Assembly: GCF_019802345.1 (NCBI RefSeq)
Contig: NZ_JAINDZ010000044.1
Coordinates: 1 to 34,667 of the forward strand
Source of the DNA: Methylosinus sp. Sm6
GTDB lineage: Bacteria; Pseudomonadota; Alphaproteobacteria; Rhizobiales; Beijerinckiaceae
DNA length: 34,667 bases
Reading direction: 5' to 3'
Position numbers and translations under genes: made by a program. Under the pieces are notes generated by a model that saw nothing but the letters and a program-made list of their open reading frames with translations, ran no database searches and was not told the origin of the DNA. Within the stretch, counting starts at the first letter, position 1. Each line of letters opens with the position of its first letter. Shown one piece after another: positions 24,734 to 32,176 of this stretch.

Positions 24734-26226
24734 GGTCCTTGCTCCAGAAGATCGTCGATCGAGCCGCCGCTCTGCAGCCGCTCGATCGTGCGCGCGAGCA
24801 GCGGAGCGACGCCGAGAACCACGAGCCGCGCGCCGAGCGCGGCGACGGCGTCGGCGGGCGGCGGGACGGAATCGGTGACGACGATCTCGTCGACCTCGGC
24901 GTCGCGCAGCGTCGCGCCGCCGCGCGCGAATAGCCCGTGTGTCGCCGCGAGACAGACGCGGGCGGCGCCATTGGCGCGGCAAGCCGCGGCGGTGCGCGCC
25001 ATGGTGCCGCCGCTGCTGATGAGATCGTCGAGAATGACGACGGTTCGGCCGGCGACGTCGCCGGCGAATATCTCGCCCGTCACCTCGCCCATGCTGCGAT
25101 GCTTGTCCATGAAGCCTTTGGCGACCGCCCGCCCCAGCAGGGCCTCGAGGCGCTGTCGAAACAGCTCGGCGCGCTTCTCGCCGCCGAGATCGGGCGAGAC
25201 GACGGCGGCCGGCGCCTGGCCGATACGCTGAACGAAATGCCGCGCGAACAGCGCCTGAGCGTCGAGCGCTACCGCCTCGATGCGAAAGGCGTTCTCGAAG
25301 GCCGCGACATTATGCGCGTCGATGGCGACGACCGCGTCGACCCCGACGGCCTCGAGCAATTGCGCGACGGTGCGCGTCGCCACCGGATCGAGCGGCTTGG
25401 TTCTGCGATCCTTGCGCGCATAGCAGAGATAGGGCGCGACGGCCGTGATCTTCGCCGCGCCGGCGTCGCGCAAGGCGCCGATGAAGAGCAGGAGACGCAG
25501 CAGCTTGTCCGCGCCGCTCTCGCTCTGCTCGCCGTGCAGGCTCGAAATCACATAGACGCTGCGGCCGCGCACGCAGGCGAGCGGCCGGATCTTGCGCTCG
25601 CCGTCCTCGAATCTGCGCTCTTCATGCGGCGAAAGCGCGATTCCTATCTCGCGCGCGATGTTCTCGCCGATCTCGGCGCTGGAGCCGAGCGCGAACAGAG
25701 CGAGCGCCGACTCTGCGCGCGCGCGCGCCGGCCGCGCCGGCGCGGCGGAATCGAACGGGCTGACGGACAGCGCGCCGGCGACCGCGCCGAGCGTTCCGTC
25801 GGCGAGCGCGAGCGGCGCCGCGAGCAGCTCGACGCCGGCGATGTCGCGGCCATTCGCCACCAGCGTGAACTCGACGAGCGCCGGCTCGCCGACGCGCAGG
25901 ATTTCGTCGAAGAGGCGACGCAGCCGCACGGCGGCGCGCCGGTTGGCGCAGGCGCCGAGGCGCGCGCCCTCGCGCAGCGACACGAGCGGCGCCGACGCCG
26001 CCGCGCCGCGCAGCAGCTCATAGTCGCGCGCGCCCGCGAGCTTGCGGAAGGCGAAGCCGCCGCGCAGCGCCGAGACCATTTCGGCGAGCGGCGGCGCGAC
26101 GCCGCGCCGCATCGCGCGCCATTGCGCGAGCACGCGCTTCGACTCGGCGCCGACGGGCTGCGGCGCGAAATCGAGGCGCTCGAACAATCGGCGCAGAAAC
26201 GGCTGCGTCACGGCCAGCGTCGTCAT
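24730..26226 (-). CDS. prs: Ribose-phosphate pyrophosphokinase with an N-terminal PAS-like extension
   Basis: A 498-residue PRPP synthetase (ribose 5-phosphate + ATP to PRPP + AMP). Residues about 172-498 hold the enzyme: FEDGERKIRP, YARKDRRTKPLDPVATR (269-285), AIDAHNVAAFENAF, SPDLGGEKRAE (344-354) and the PRPP loop VVILDDLISSGGT (396-408). Standard enzymes are about 310 residues, so about 170 residues are added in front. This part (RVLAQWRAMRRGVAPPLAEM, then VEFTLVANGRDIAGVELLAAPL) resembles alphaproteobacterial PAS domains of the PAS_5 type, by eye only. It begins three bases after the stop of the alpha/beta hydrolase gene and overlaps the start of pncB. Having its own Prs suggests this is a second, specialised copy beside a housekeeping one elsewhere (inference). 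Confidence 0.9.
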   Translation of the reverse strand: MTTLAVTQPFLRRLFERLDFAPQPVGAESKRVLAQWRAMRRGVAPPLAEMVSALRGGFAFRKLAGARDYELLRGAAASAPLVSLREGARLGACANRRAAVRLRRLFDEILRVGEPALVEFTLVANGRDIAGVELLAAPLALADGTLGAVAGALSVSPFDSAAPARPARARAESALALFALGSSAEIGENIAREIGIALSPHEERRFEDGERKIRPLACVRGRSVYVISSLHGEQSESGADKLLRLLLFIGALRDAGAAKITAVAPYLCYARKDRRTKPLDPVATRTVAQLLEAVGVDAVVAIDAHNVAAFENAFRIEAVALDAQALFARHFVQRIGQAPAAVVSPDLGGEKRAELFRQRLEALLGRAVAKGFMDKHRSMGEVTGEIFAGDVAGRTVVILDDLISSGGTMARTAAACRANGAARVCLAATHGLFARGGATLRDAEVDEIVVTDSVPPPADAVAALGARLVVLGVAPLLARTIERLQSGGSIDDLLEQGP

Positions 26227-26229
26227 GCT

Positions 26230-26880
26230 TCAGCCCTCGCCGTGTCGCGGCAGCTTCGCCGCGAACCAATCGGCCGCCAGCTCGACGACGCGCTCCAGCG
26301 TCCCGGGCTCCTCGAACAAATGCGTCGCTCCCGGCACGACGTCGAGCCGCGATTGGGTCAGCAGCCGCTGCGATTCTCGATTCAGCTCTAATACTTCGTA
26401 ATCGAGCGCGCCGACGATCAGCAGCGTCGGCGCGCCGACGCGGCCGAGCGCGTCGCCGGCGAGATCCGGGCGCCCGCCGCGCGAGACCACGGCGCGGACT
26501 CGTTCCGGACATTGCGCGGCGGCGACCAGCGCCGCGGCCGCGCCCGTGCTGGCGCCGAAGAGGCCGATCGGAAGCTGCTGGAGCGCGGGCTCGGCGGCGG
26601 CCCAGTCGATCGCCTCGACCACGCGCGCGGCGAGCAGCGGAATGTCGAACACATTGCGCCGATCGCGCGCTTCGTTGCGCGTGAGCAGGTCCATGAGCAG
26701 CGTCGCAAGGCCGCGCGCCAACAGCGCTTCGGCCACGAAGGCGTTGCGCGGGCTGTAGCGTGACGAGCCGCTGCCATGCGCGAACAGCACGAGGCCAATG
26801 GGATTGTCGGGAATTTCCAGCGCGCCGCCGAGGCGGCGCGAGCCGACGGCGACCTCCGATCTGCGAACCAGCGTCGTCAT
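26230..26880 (-). CDS. Dienelactone-hydrolase-like alpha/beta hydrolase
   Basis: A 216-residue alpha/beta hydrolase. The oxyanion segment is LFAHGSGSSRYSPRN (33-47), nucleophile S111 lies in GLFGASTGAAAA, and the triad is completed by D160 (VGALDYEVLEL) and H187 (PGATHLFEEPG). Family members near phosphoribosyltransferase genes are common, but the substrate is not known. AGAGGG lies about eight bases before the ATG. It is the first gene of a tight operon with prs and pncB and is divergent from the hibernation-factor gene. Confidence 0.88.
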   Translation of the reverse strand: MTTLVRRSEVAVGSRRLGGALEIPDNPIGLVLFAHGSGSSRYSPRNAFVAEALLARGLATLLMDLLTRNEARDRRNVFDIPLLAARVVEAIDWAAAEPALQQLPIGLFGASTGAAAALVAAAQCPERVRAVVSRGGRPDLAGDALGRVGAPTLLIVGALDYEVLELNRESQRLLTQSRLDVVPGATHLFEEPGTLERVVELAADWFAAKLPRHGEG

Positions 26881-26961
26881 GGCGCACCCTCTCGCTCGCG
26901 GTGTCGCAGCGGCGTCGCCCGCTGCGAGGCGCCCCTCGCCTGCCCTATCTATCTATTGCGC

Positions 26962-26974
26962 CGTTCCCGGAACG
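26962..26974. promoter_or_regulatory. Short palindrome in the divergent hydrolase/hibernation-factor region
   Basis: CGTTCC-C-GGAACG is a perfect inverted repeat in the 214-base divergent gap 26881-27094. It might be an operator serving either side. No FNR/FixK-type TTGAT-N4-ATCAA site was found in this gap. Confidence 0.3.
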
Positions 26975-27094
26975 ACGCTGGTTTTTTGCCGGACGGCGCG
27001 CCCGACGGCCCGCGGTCCGAGCGCGTCCTCGACCGCGGGCCTTCGGGCTCGCTCTCCCGAGCGCTGTCGAAGCGCCAACGCGAAAGGCCTGCCG

Positions 27095-27661
27095 ATGCAG
27101 ACGACGCCGGAAATCGACTTTCAGGGAATGGAGGCGACGCCGCGCGCGCGGTCGCGCATCGAGCGTCACATCGACCAATTGGAGACGCGCTTCGGTCGCG
27201 TCACCGCCTGCCGCGTGGTGGTGAAGGCGCCGGGCGGGCGCCATCGCACCGGCGGGCTCTATGAGGTGAACATTCGCCTCGCCCTGCCCGACGGGCGCGA
27301 AGCGGTGGTCGAGCGCACGCCTCCGGAGGACGAGCGTTTCCAGGATTTCGACTTCGCGCTCGACGACGCCTTCAAGCGCGCGCGCCGGCGCCTGCAGGAC
27401 CAGGTCCGCCGCATGGAGGGACATGTCAAGCAGCACGCCGAGCCGGTCGGCGGCGTGGTGCGGCGGCTGATGCGCGAGGACGGCTATGGCTTCCTCGAGG
27501 GCGCCAATGGACGCGAGCTCTATTTCAATCGCAACAGCGTGGAAGGCAACGGCTTCGACCGGCTCGAGCCCGGCGACCGCGTCGCCTATCGCGAGGAGGA
27601 GGCCGACGACGGGCCGCAGGCGAGCGCGGTGAGGCCGCTCGGCGAACGGGCGCCATTATGA
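27095..27661 (+). CDS. Ribosome hibernation factor (HPF/RaiA) fused to a cold-shock domain
   Basis: A 188-residue fusion. Residues 1-110 form an HPF/RaiA domain (IDFQGMEATPRARSRIERHI, a beta-rich core, and a basic helix DDAFKRARRRLQDQVRRM), which binds the 30S decoding centre in resting cells. Residues 119-181 form a cold-shock nucleic-acid-binding domain (GYGFLEGANGRELYFNRNSV, then FDRLEPGDRVAYREEE and GPQASAVRPLG). ATG 27095 is chosen for AAAGG about eight bases upstream and for the family start. Such fusions occur in other alphaproteobacteria. It differs from the HPF gene usually found next to rpoN. It heads a plus-strand group with a phosphoribosyltransferase and alanine dehydrogenase. 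Confidence 0.9.
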   Translation: MQTTPEIDFQGMEATPRARSRIERHIDQLETRFGRVTACRVVVKAPGGRHRTGGLYEVNIRLALPDGREAVVERTPPEDERFQDFDFALDDAFKRARRRLQDQVRRMEGHVKQHAEPVGGVVRRLMREDGYGFLEGANGRELYFNRNSVEGNGFDRLEPGDRVAYREEEADDGPQASAVRPLGERAPL

Positions 27662-27727
27662 GGCGCCGCGCCTCGCAAAGTCGCGCGCCGCGCCTATATC
27701 GAAAGCGTCGTGCGAGGATTTGCCGCC

Positions 27728-28375
27728 ATGCCGTTTCGTGACCGAACCGACGCCGGACGCCGCCTCGCCGACGCGCTCTCCCGTCGCGAAGGCGAGGAGG
27801 CGGTGGTGTTCGCGCTGCCGCGCGGCGGCGCGCCGGTCGCCGCCGAGATCGCCGAGCGCCTGAACGCGCCGCTCGACCTCGTTCTGGTGCGCAAGATCGG
27901 CGTTCCTTTCCAGCCCGAGCTCGCAATGGGCGCAGTCGCCGATGGCGGCGCGCCGGTCGTCGTGCGCAACGAGGATGTGATCGCGCTCGCCGATGTCGGC
28001 CCCTCCGCCTTCGACGCCATCTGCGCGCGCGAGCAGGCCGAGATCGAGCGCCGCAGGAAGCTCTATCTCGGCGGGCGCTCGCGCCCCGACGCCGCCGGAA
28101 GGCTGGCGATCGTCGTCGACGACGGCGTCGCCACCGGCGCCACCACGCGCGCCGCGCTGCGCGCCGTGCGGGCGTTGCGGCCGAAAAAGCTGATCCTCGC
28201 CGTTCCCGTCGCGCCGACGGAGGCGCTCGAAGCGTTGCAGAAAGAGGCCGACGAGATCGTCTGCCTCGAGCATTATCGCGATTTCGGCGCGATCGGATTT
28301 TTTTATGCGGATTTTCGCCAGATCGACGACGAGGAGGTGATCGCCATTCTCGATCGCTTCACGCCGCGACAGTGA
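27728..28375 (+). CDS. Phosphoribosyltransferase-domain protein
   Basis: A 215-residue type I phosphoribosyltransferase-like protein. The PRPP-binding loop is VVDDGVATGAT (129-139); ALPRGGAPVAAEIAERL (29-45) and VRKIGVPFQPELAMGAV (54-70) are typical of the stand-alone family often found beside dienelactone hydrolases and stress genes. Its base substrate is unknown. ATG 27728 has AGGA about ten bases upstream; an in-frame GTG at 27710 would add six residues. It ends 13 bases before the alanine dehydrogenase gene, so both are probably co-transcribed. Confidence 0.87.
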   Translation: MPFRDRTDAGRRLADALSRREGEEAVVFALPRGGAPVAAEIAERLNAPLDLVLVRKIGVPFQPELAMGAVADGGAPVVVRNEDVIALADVGPSAFDAICAREQAEIERRRKLYLGGRSRPDAAGRLAIVVDDGVATGATTRAALRAVRALRPKKLILAVPVAPTEALEALQKEADEIVCLEHYRDFGAIGFFYADFRQIDDEEVIAILDRFTPRQ

Positions 28376-28388
28376 TCGGAGGCTCACG

Positions 28389-29510
28389 ATGCGCGTCGGC
28401 GCGCCGAAGGAAATCAAGGACAATGAATTTCGCGTGGCGCTGACGCCTGCCGGCGTCTTCGAGCTCGTCCGGCGCGGACATGTCGCGCTGATCGAGCGCG
28501 GCGCGGGCGAGGGCGCGGGGATCGCCGATGCGGCCTATGAAGCGGCGGGCGCGACGCTGGCCGAAGGGCCGGCCGGGATTTTCGAGACAGCCGATCTCAT
28601 CGTCAAGGTGAAGGAGCCGCAGCCGCGGGAGTGCGAGAGGCTGCGCCCTGGGCAAATTCTCTTTACCTATCTGCATCTCGCCGCCGACCGCGCGCTGACC
28701 CTCGATCTCCTCCACTCGGGCGCCGTCTGCGTCGCCTATGAGACGGTGACCTCGCCGTTCGGCGGCCTGCCTCTGCTCGCGCCCATGTCGGAGATCGCCG
28801 GCCGACTCGCGCCGCAGGCGGGCGCCCGCTGCCTGGAGAAGCCGATGGGCGGCCGCGGCGTGCTGCTCGCCGGCGCGCCGGGCGTGCCGCCGGCCGAGGT
28901 TCTCGTGCTCGGCGCCGGCGTCGTCGGGACGCAGGCGGCGATGATCGCGCTCGGCATGGGCGCGAGCGTCACCGTCGCCGACCGTTCGCCCGAGCCGCTG
29001 CGCCGTCTGCAGGCGCGCTTCGGCAATGCGGCGAAGACGATCTTCTCCACGCCGCCCGCGCTCGCGGAGCTCGCGAAGCGCGCCGATCTCGTGATCGGCG
29101 CGGCGCTGCTGCCGGGCGCGGCGGCGCCCAAGCTCATCGCGCGCGACATGCTCGCCGGCATGAAGCCGGGCGCGGTCATCGTCGATGTGGCGATCGACCA
29201 GGGCGGCTGCTGCGAGACCTCGCATCCGACCACCCATTCCGATCCGAGCTTCGTCGTCGACGGAATCGTGCATTATTGCGTGGCCAATATGCCGGGCGCG
29301 GTGCCGCGCACCTCGACCTTCGCGCTCGCCAGCGCGACGCTTCCTCATGTGCTGGCGCTCGCCGACCAAGGGCTCGGCGCGCTGCGCGAGGACCCGCATC
29401 TGCGCGCCGGGCTCAATATCATCGCGGGCGAGGTCGTCAACGCCGCGGTGGCCGCGGCGCATGATCTGCCCTCGGTTTCTTCGGCGCGGGCGCTCGGCCT
29501 CCGAGCGTGA
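28389..29510 (+). CDS. ald: Alanine dehydrogenase
   Basis: A 373-residue NAD-dependent enzyme that interconverts L-alanine and pyruvate plus ammonia. R15 (EFRVALTP), K75 (IVKVKEPQP), H96 (FTYLHLAAD) and D270 (VDVAIDQGG) match the substrate and catalytic residues. The NAD-binding motif is [14 protein letters not shown] (171-184), and [18 protein letters not shown] is family-typical. GGAGG lies seven bases before the ATG. Run towards alanine, it would reoxidise NADH, and in mycobacteria the enzyme is induced by low oxygen; its place here beside hibernation and NAD-salvage genes suggests a similar role (inference). Confidence 0.95.
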   Translation: MRVGAPKEIKDNEFRVALTPAGVFELVRRGHVALIERGAGEGAGIADAAYEAAGATLAEGPAGIFETADLIVKVKEPQPRECERLRPGQILFTYLHLAADRALTLDLLHSGAVCVAYETVTSPFGGLPLLAPMSEIAGRLAPQAGARCLEKPMGGRGVLLAGAPGVPPAEVLVLGAGVVGTQAAMIALGMGASVTVADRSPEPLRRLQARFGNAAKTIFSTPPALAELAKRADLVIGAALLPGAAAPKLIARDMLAGMKPGAVIVDVAIDQGGCCETSHPTTHSDPSFVVDGIVHYCVANMPGAVPRTSTFALASATLPHVLALADQGLGALREDPHLRAGLNIIAGEVVNAAVAAAHDLPSVSSARALGLRA

Positions 29511-29526
29511 GAAAAGGAGAGGCGTC

Positions 29527-29988
29527 ATGCGGCTACGGTCCCCGGCCTTCGCCGAGCAGGCGGAGATACCGAAGAAATTCACCTGCGACGGTGAGAATGT
29601 CTCGCCGGCGCTGGAATGGGAGGGCGCGCCGGCGCAGACGAAGAGCTTCGTCCTCCTCTGCGACGACCCCGACGCGCCGGCCGGCATCTGGCGGCATTGG
29701 GCGGTCTATGATCTTTCGCCGCGGAACTCCGGCCTGCCCGAGGGCGCCGGCCGCCCCGGGCCGGGACGGGGCTATAGCCAAGCGATCAATGATTTCGACC
29801 GCTCCGGCTATGGCGGTCCCTGTCCGCCGCCGCGCCATGGCGTTCATCATTACCGCTTTCGCCTGCTGGCGCTCTCGGTCCCGGCGCTGCGGGTCCCCCG
29901 CGCCGATCCGACCTGCGAGGAGGTGGAGCAGGCGGCGAAGAGCGCGGCGCTCGCCGAGGCGCTGCTGATCGGGACCTATCAGCGGTGA
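29527..29988 (+). CDS. YbhB/YbcL-type PEBP (Raf kinase inhibitor-like) protein
   Basis: A 153-residue phosphatidylethanolamine-binding-protein fold. CDDPDAP (45-51), H57 in WRHWAVYDL and GGPCPPPRHGVHHYRF (96-111) build the conserved anion-binding pocket. There is no signal peptide, so it is cytosolic like YbhB. AAGGAG lies directly upstream at good spacing, and it begins 16 bases after ald, so it may be the last gene of that operon. Its biochemical role in bacteria is not settled. Confidence 0.92.
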   Translation: MRLRSPAFAEQAEIPKKFTCDGENVSPALEWEGAPAQTKSFVLLCDDPDAPAGIWRHWAVYDLSPRNSGLPEGAGRPGPGRGYSQAINDFDRSGYGGPCPPPRHGVHHYRFRLLALSVPALRVPRADPTCEEVEQAAKSAALAEALLIGTYQR

Positions 29989-30027
29989 CGAAAGCGACAT
30001 GATTCAGCAGATTTGACAGGGCTGAAC

Positions 30028-30050
30028 GAGCGAGCCTCTAAGGCTCGCTC
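30028..30050. terminator. Bidirectional terminator hairpin
   Basis: GAGCGAGCC (30028-30036) pairs perfectly with GGCTCGCTC (30042-30050) around TCTAA. It lies between the convergent ends of the PEBP gene and lptA. Neither side has a clear T-run, so its strength is uncertain. Confidence 0.55.
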
Positions 30051-30060
30051 TCCGGCGCCG

Positions 30061-30627
30061 TCAATCGCGCTTGGACTTCGCGTCCTTGTCGTCCTTCTTG
30101 GCCTCGCTCGGCGTGAACATGCTGCGCACGCGCTGGCCCATCATCGTCGCCTGTCCGGAACCGACGTCATAGACGAGCCTGTCGCCCTTCGCGACATTGT
30201 CGCCCTGGGTGAGCGTGACATTGCCGGTCAGATACACCTTGTTCTCGGCGCGGTCATAGGAGCCGTGGTCGCCGACGCCGATCTGATCCTTGGAGACGAG
30301 CGTCACCGGCCCTTCGGCGTCGATGTGGCGGACGCGGTCGCCGCCCGTGGCCGGAGCGCCCTCCTGCGCCTTGTCGAGCAAGATGGTCAGCCGCGAGGCC
30401 TTCAGCGTCGAAGGGCCGTTCACGACGATCACGCCGCCCGAATAGACGAGGCGTTGCTCCTTGTCGAAATAGTCGAGCTTGCCGGCGTCGATATCGACCG
30501 GATCCTTGGCGGTCGCTCCCGGCAGGATGCCGCCGGAGCGCCCCTTGGCGAGCGCCGGCGCGGAAAAGCCCGCCAGCAGCGCCAGCGCCAAAGCGGTTCG
30601 AGCGGCGGCTCGCGCTGCGACTCTCAT
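30061..30627 (-). CDS. lptA: LPS transport periplasmic protein LptA
   Basis: A 188-residue periplasmic bridge protein that carries lipopolysaccharide from LptC to the outer-membrane LptD. A signal peptide (about residues 1-27, cleavage after APALA) is followed by an OstA/LptA domain with DIDAGKLDYFDKEQRLVYSGGVIVV, an acidic middle, and KVYLTGNVTLTQGDNVAKGDRLVYDVGSG. A charged tail KKDDKDAKSKRD ends it. Its ATG overlaps the lptC stop (ATGA). The usual next gene, lptB, is absent; a terminator and a convergent gene follow. Confidence 0.92.
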   Translation of the reverse strand: MRVAARAAARTALALALLAGFSAPALAKGRSGGILPGATAKDPVDIDAGKLDYFDKEQRLVYSGGVIVVNGPSTLKASRLTILLDKAQEGAPATGGDRVRHIDAEGPVTLVSKDQIGVGDHGSYDRAENKVYLTGNVTLTQGDNVAKGDRLVYDVGSGQATMMGQRVRSMFTPSEAKKDDKDAKSKRD

Positions 30628-31325
30628 GGGGTCCCTTCGGTCGGATTCGGCGACGCCTCGTCGTCGCCGGGAAAGGTCGAATGAACGGCCCCGATGAAGG
30701 TGGCGCGCTTCTCTGTCTGCGAAAATTCGGACGATTGCGCGGTGACGATCGAATCGTCGAGCGTCAGAATGGTGGGCGTGGCCGAGGTCACGAGCCCGCC
30801 GCGAAAGTCGATCGTCGCCGAAGCGGTCTTCATGTCGAAGCGCTTGCCGTCATGGAGATGGGCGCTGCCGGTCAGCTCCGCCTGGTCCTTGCCGCCGTCA
30901 TAGACGCCTTGCTCCGAGGTGAGGATGATCACCCCGTCGGCTTCGCCGGTGAGCCGCACCTCGAGCTGATGCAGCTCATAAATGTCCGGCTGCGTCAGAT
31001 CCTGCACGGCTGTGCGCGCCCTGAGCTCATAGGGACGTCCATCCTTGCGATAGGCGATCAGCTTCGGATCCTCGATGGTGATGCGAGTCCCCTGCGTCAC
31101 GACACGGGAAAAGCTCAAATCCACCGGCAGGAAGCTGAGGGAGCGGACGAGGCCGCCGACGAGCGCCGCGACGACGATGCCCGCGCTGCCCCACACGAGG
31201 AGCCGGCGCAGCCGGGCGACGCGCTGCGTATGGCGCCGCGCCTGCGGAATAGCGTCGGGACGACGCGCCACGAAGGCGGCGAGCCGATCGCCGCGATCGG
31301 AAGTGGAGAAGACGTCGTCGCTCAT
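30624..31325 (-). CDS. lptC: LPS export inner-membrane protein LptC
   Basis: About 233 residues. A cytoplasmic basic N-terminus (RRHTQRVARLRRL) leads into one membrane helix (about 42-61), and the periplasmic LptC/YrbK beta domain follows (ITIEDPKLIAYRKDGRPYELRA, GVIILTSEQGVYDGG). It passes lipopolysaccharide from the LptBFG transporter to LptA. The start is uncertain. ATG 31325 fits the family N-terminus but has a weak ribosome binding site; ATG 31355 has GAGG ten bases upstream and would add ten residues. It is translationally coupled to lptA. Confidence 0.88.
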   Translation of the reverse strand: MSDDVFSTSDRGDRLAAFVARRPDAIPQARRHTQRVARLRRLLVWGSAGIVVAALVGGLVRSLSFLPVDLSFSRVVTQGTRITIEDPKLIAYRKDGRPYELRARTAVQDLTQPDIYELHQLEVRLTGEADGVIILTSEQGVYDGGKDQAELTGSAHLHDGKRFDMKTASATIDFRGGLVTSATPTILTLDDSIVTAQSSEFSQTEKRATFIGAVHSTFPGDDEASPNPTEGTP

Positions 31326-31386
31326 CGGTGGCCCCGGGGGAATCGAAGCGTCCATGGAGGGGCCGCCTCGTGGCATATTCGAGGCG

Positions 31387-32001
31387 TCATTCATGCGAGA
31401 AGATGTCGATCTCCGGCCAGCCGGCGAGATCGAGCCGCGCCCTCGTCGGCAGGAAGGAGAAGCAGGCAGCCGCCAGCTCGCTGCGATTCTCGCGCGCCAG
31501 CATGGCGTCGAGCCGCTCACGCAGCGCATGCAGATGGAGCACGTCCGAGGCGGCATAGGCGAGCTGCGCGTCGGAGAGCGTGTCGGCTCCCCAATCGGAG
31601 GATTGCTGCTGCTTGGAGATCTCGACGCCGAGCAGCTCGCGCACGAGATCCTTCAGCCCGTGGCGGTCGGTATAGGTGCGGATCAGCTTGGAGGCGATCT
31701 TGGTGCAATAGACCGGCTCGGCCAAGACGCCGAAGGTCTTCGCCATGACGGCGATGTCGAAGCGGCCGAAATGGAACAGCTTCAGCACGTTAGGATCTGC
31801 GAGCAGCGCCTCGAGATTGGGCGCGCGGGTCTGGCCGGGCGCGATGCGGACGAGATCGGCGTCGCCGTTCCCGCCGGAGAGCTGCACGAGGCAGAGCCGA
31901 TCGCGATGCGGATTGAGGCCGAGAGTTTCGGTGTCGATGGCGACGACGGGGCCGAGATCGGCTCCGTCCGGCAAATCGCCCTGGTGCAAGCGGATGGTCA
32001 T
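31387..32001 (-). CDS. rnd: Ribonuclease D-type 3'-5' exonuclease (short form)
   Basis: A 204-residue DEDDy exonuclease. The metal ligands D23 and E25 (AIDTETLGL), D82 (FGRFDIAVM), and Y149 with D153 (LAYAASDVLHL) are all present. The HRDC domains of E. coli RNase D are missing, as in the short alphaproteobacterial forms usually found directly before lptC. It probably trims RNA 3' ends, such as tRNA precursors. ATG 32001 gives the family N-terminus; its ribosome binding site is weak. Confidence 0.9.
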   Translation of the reverse strand: MTIRLHQGDLPDGADLGPVVAIDTETLGLNPHRDRLCLVQLSGGNGDADLVRIAPGQTRAPNLEALLADPNVLKLFHFGRFDIAVMAKTFGVLAEPVYCTKIASKLIRTYTDRHGLKDLVRELLGVEISKQQQSSDWGADTLSDAQLAYAASDVLHLHALRERLDAMLARENRSELAAACFSFLPTRARLDLAGWPEIDIFSHE

Positions 32002-32124
32002 CGCTTCGGCTGATCGGCTCTGGTTGGAATCACGGGCGCCAAAATATTCGAGGGCGGCTGGCGGAAGCAAGCCTCGCGCCGCCCTGTGGCGCGACAATCG
32101 GACCGGTCCCTCGGGCCGAGCCTC

Positions 32125-32155
32125 AAAAAAAAGCTCCGCCCGGGGAGGGCGGAGC
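32125..32155 (-). terminator. Rho-independent terminator of rpsA
   Basis: GCTCCGCCC (32133-32141) pairs perfectly with GGGCGGAGC (32147-32155) around a five-base loop. On the minus strand eight T residues follow (A-run 32125-32132). It lies about 20 bases past the rpsA stop codon. Confidence 0.92.
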
Positions 32156-32176
32156 CTTTGTTCTCTACTCGACCGT

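Noticed and set aside
23165-25231. 688-codon plus-strand frame opposite pncB and prs
   Set aside because: It overlaps three well-supported genes and has only biased composition.
26881-27094. FNR/FixK box in the divergent control region
   Set aside because: I looked for TTGAT-N4-ATCAA-like sites to support oxygen control and found none, so regulation by these factors is not claimed.
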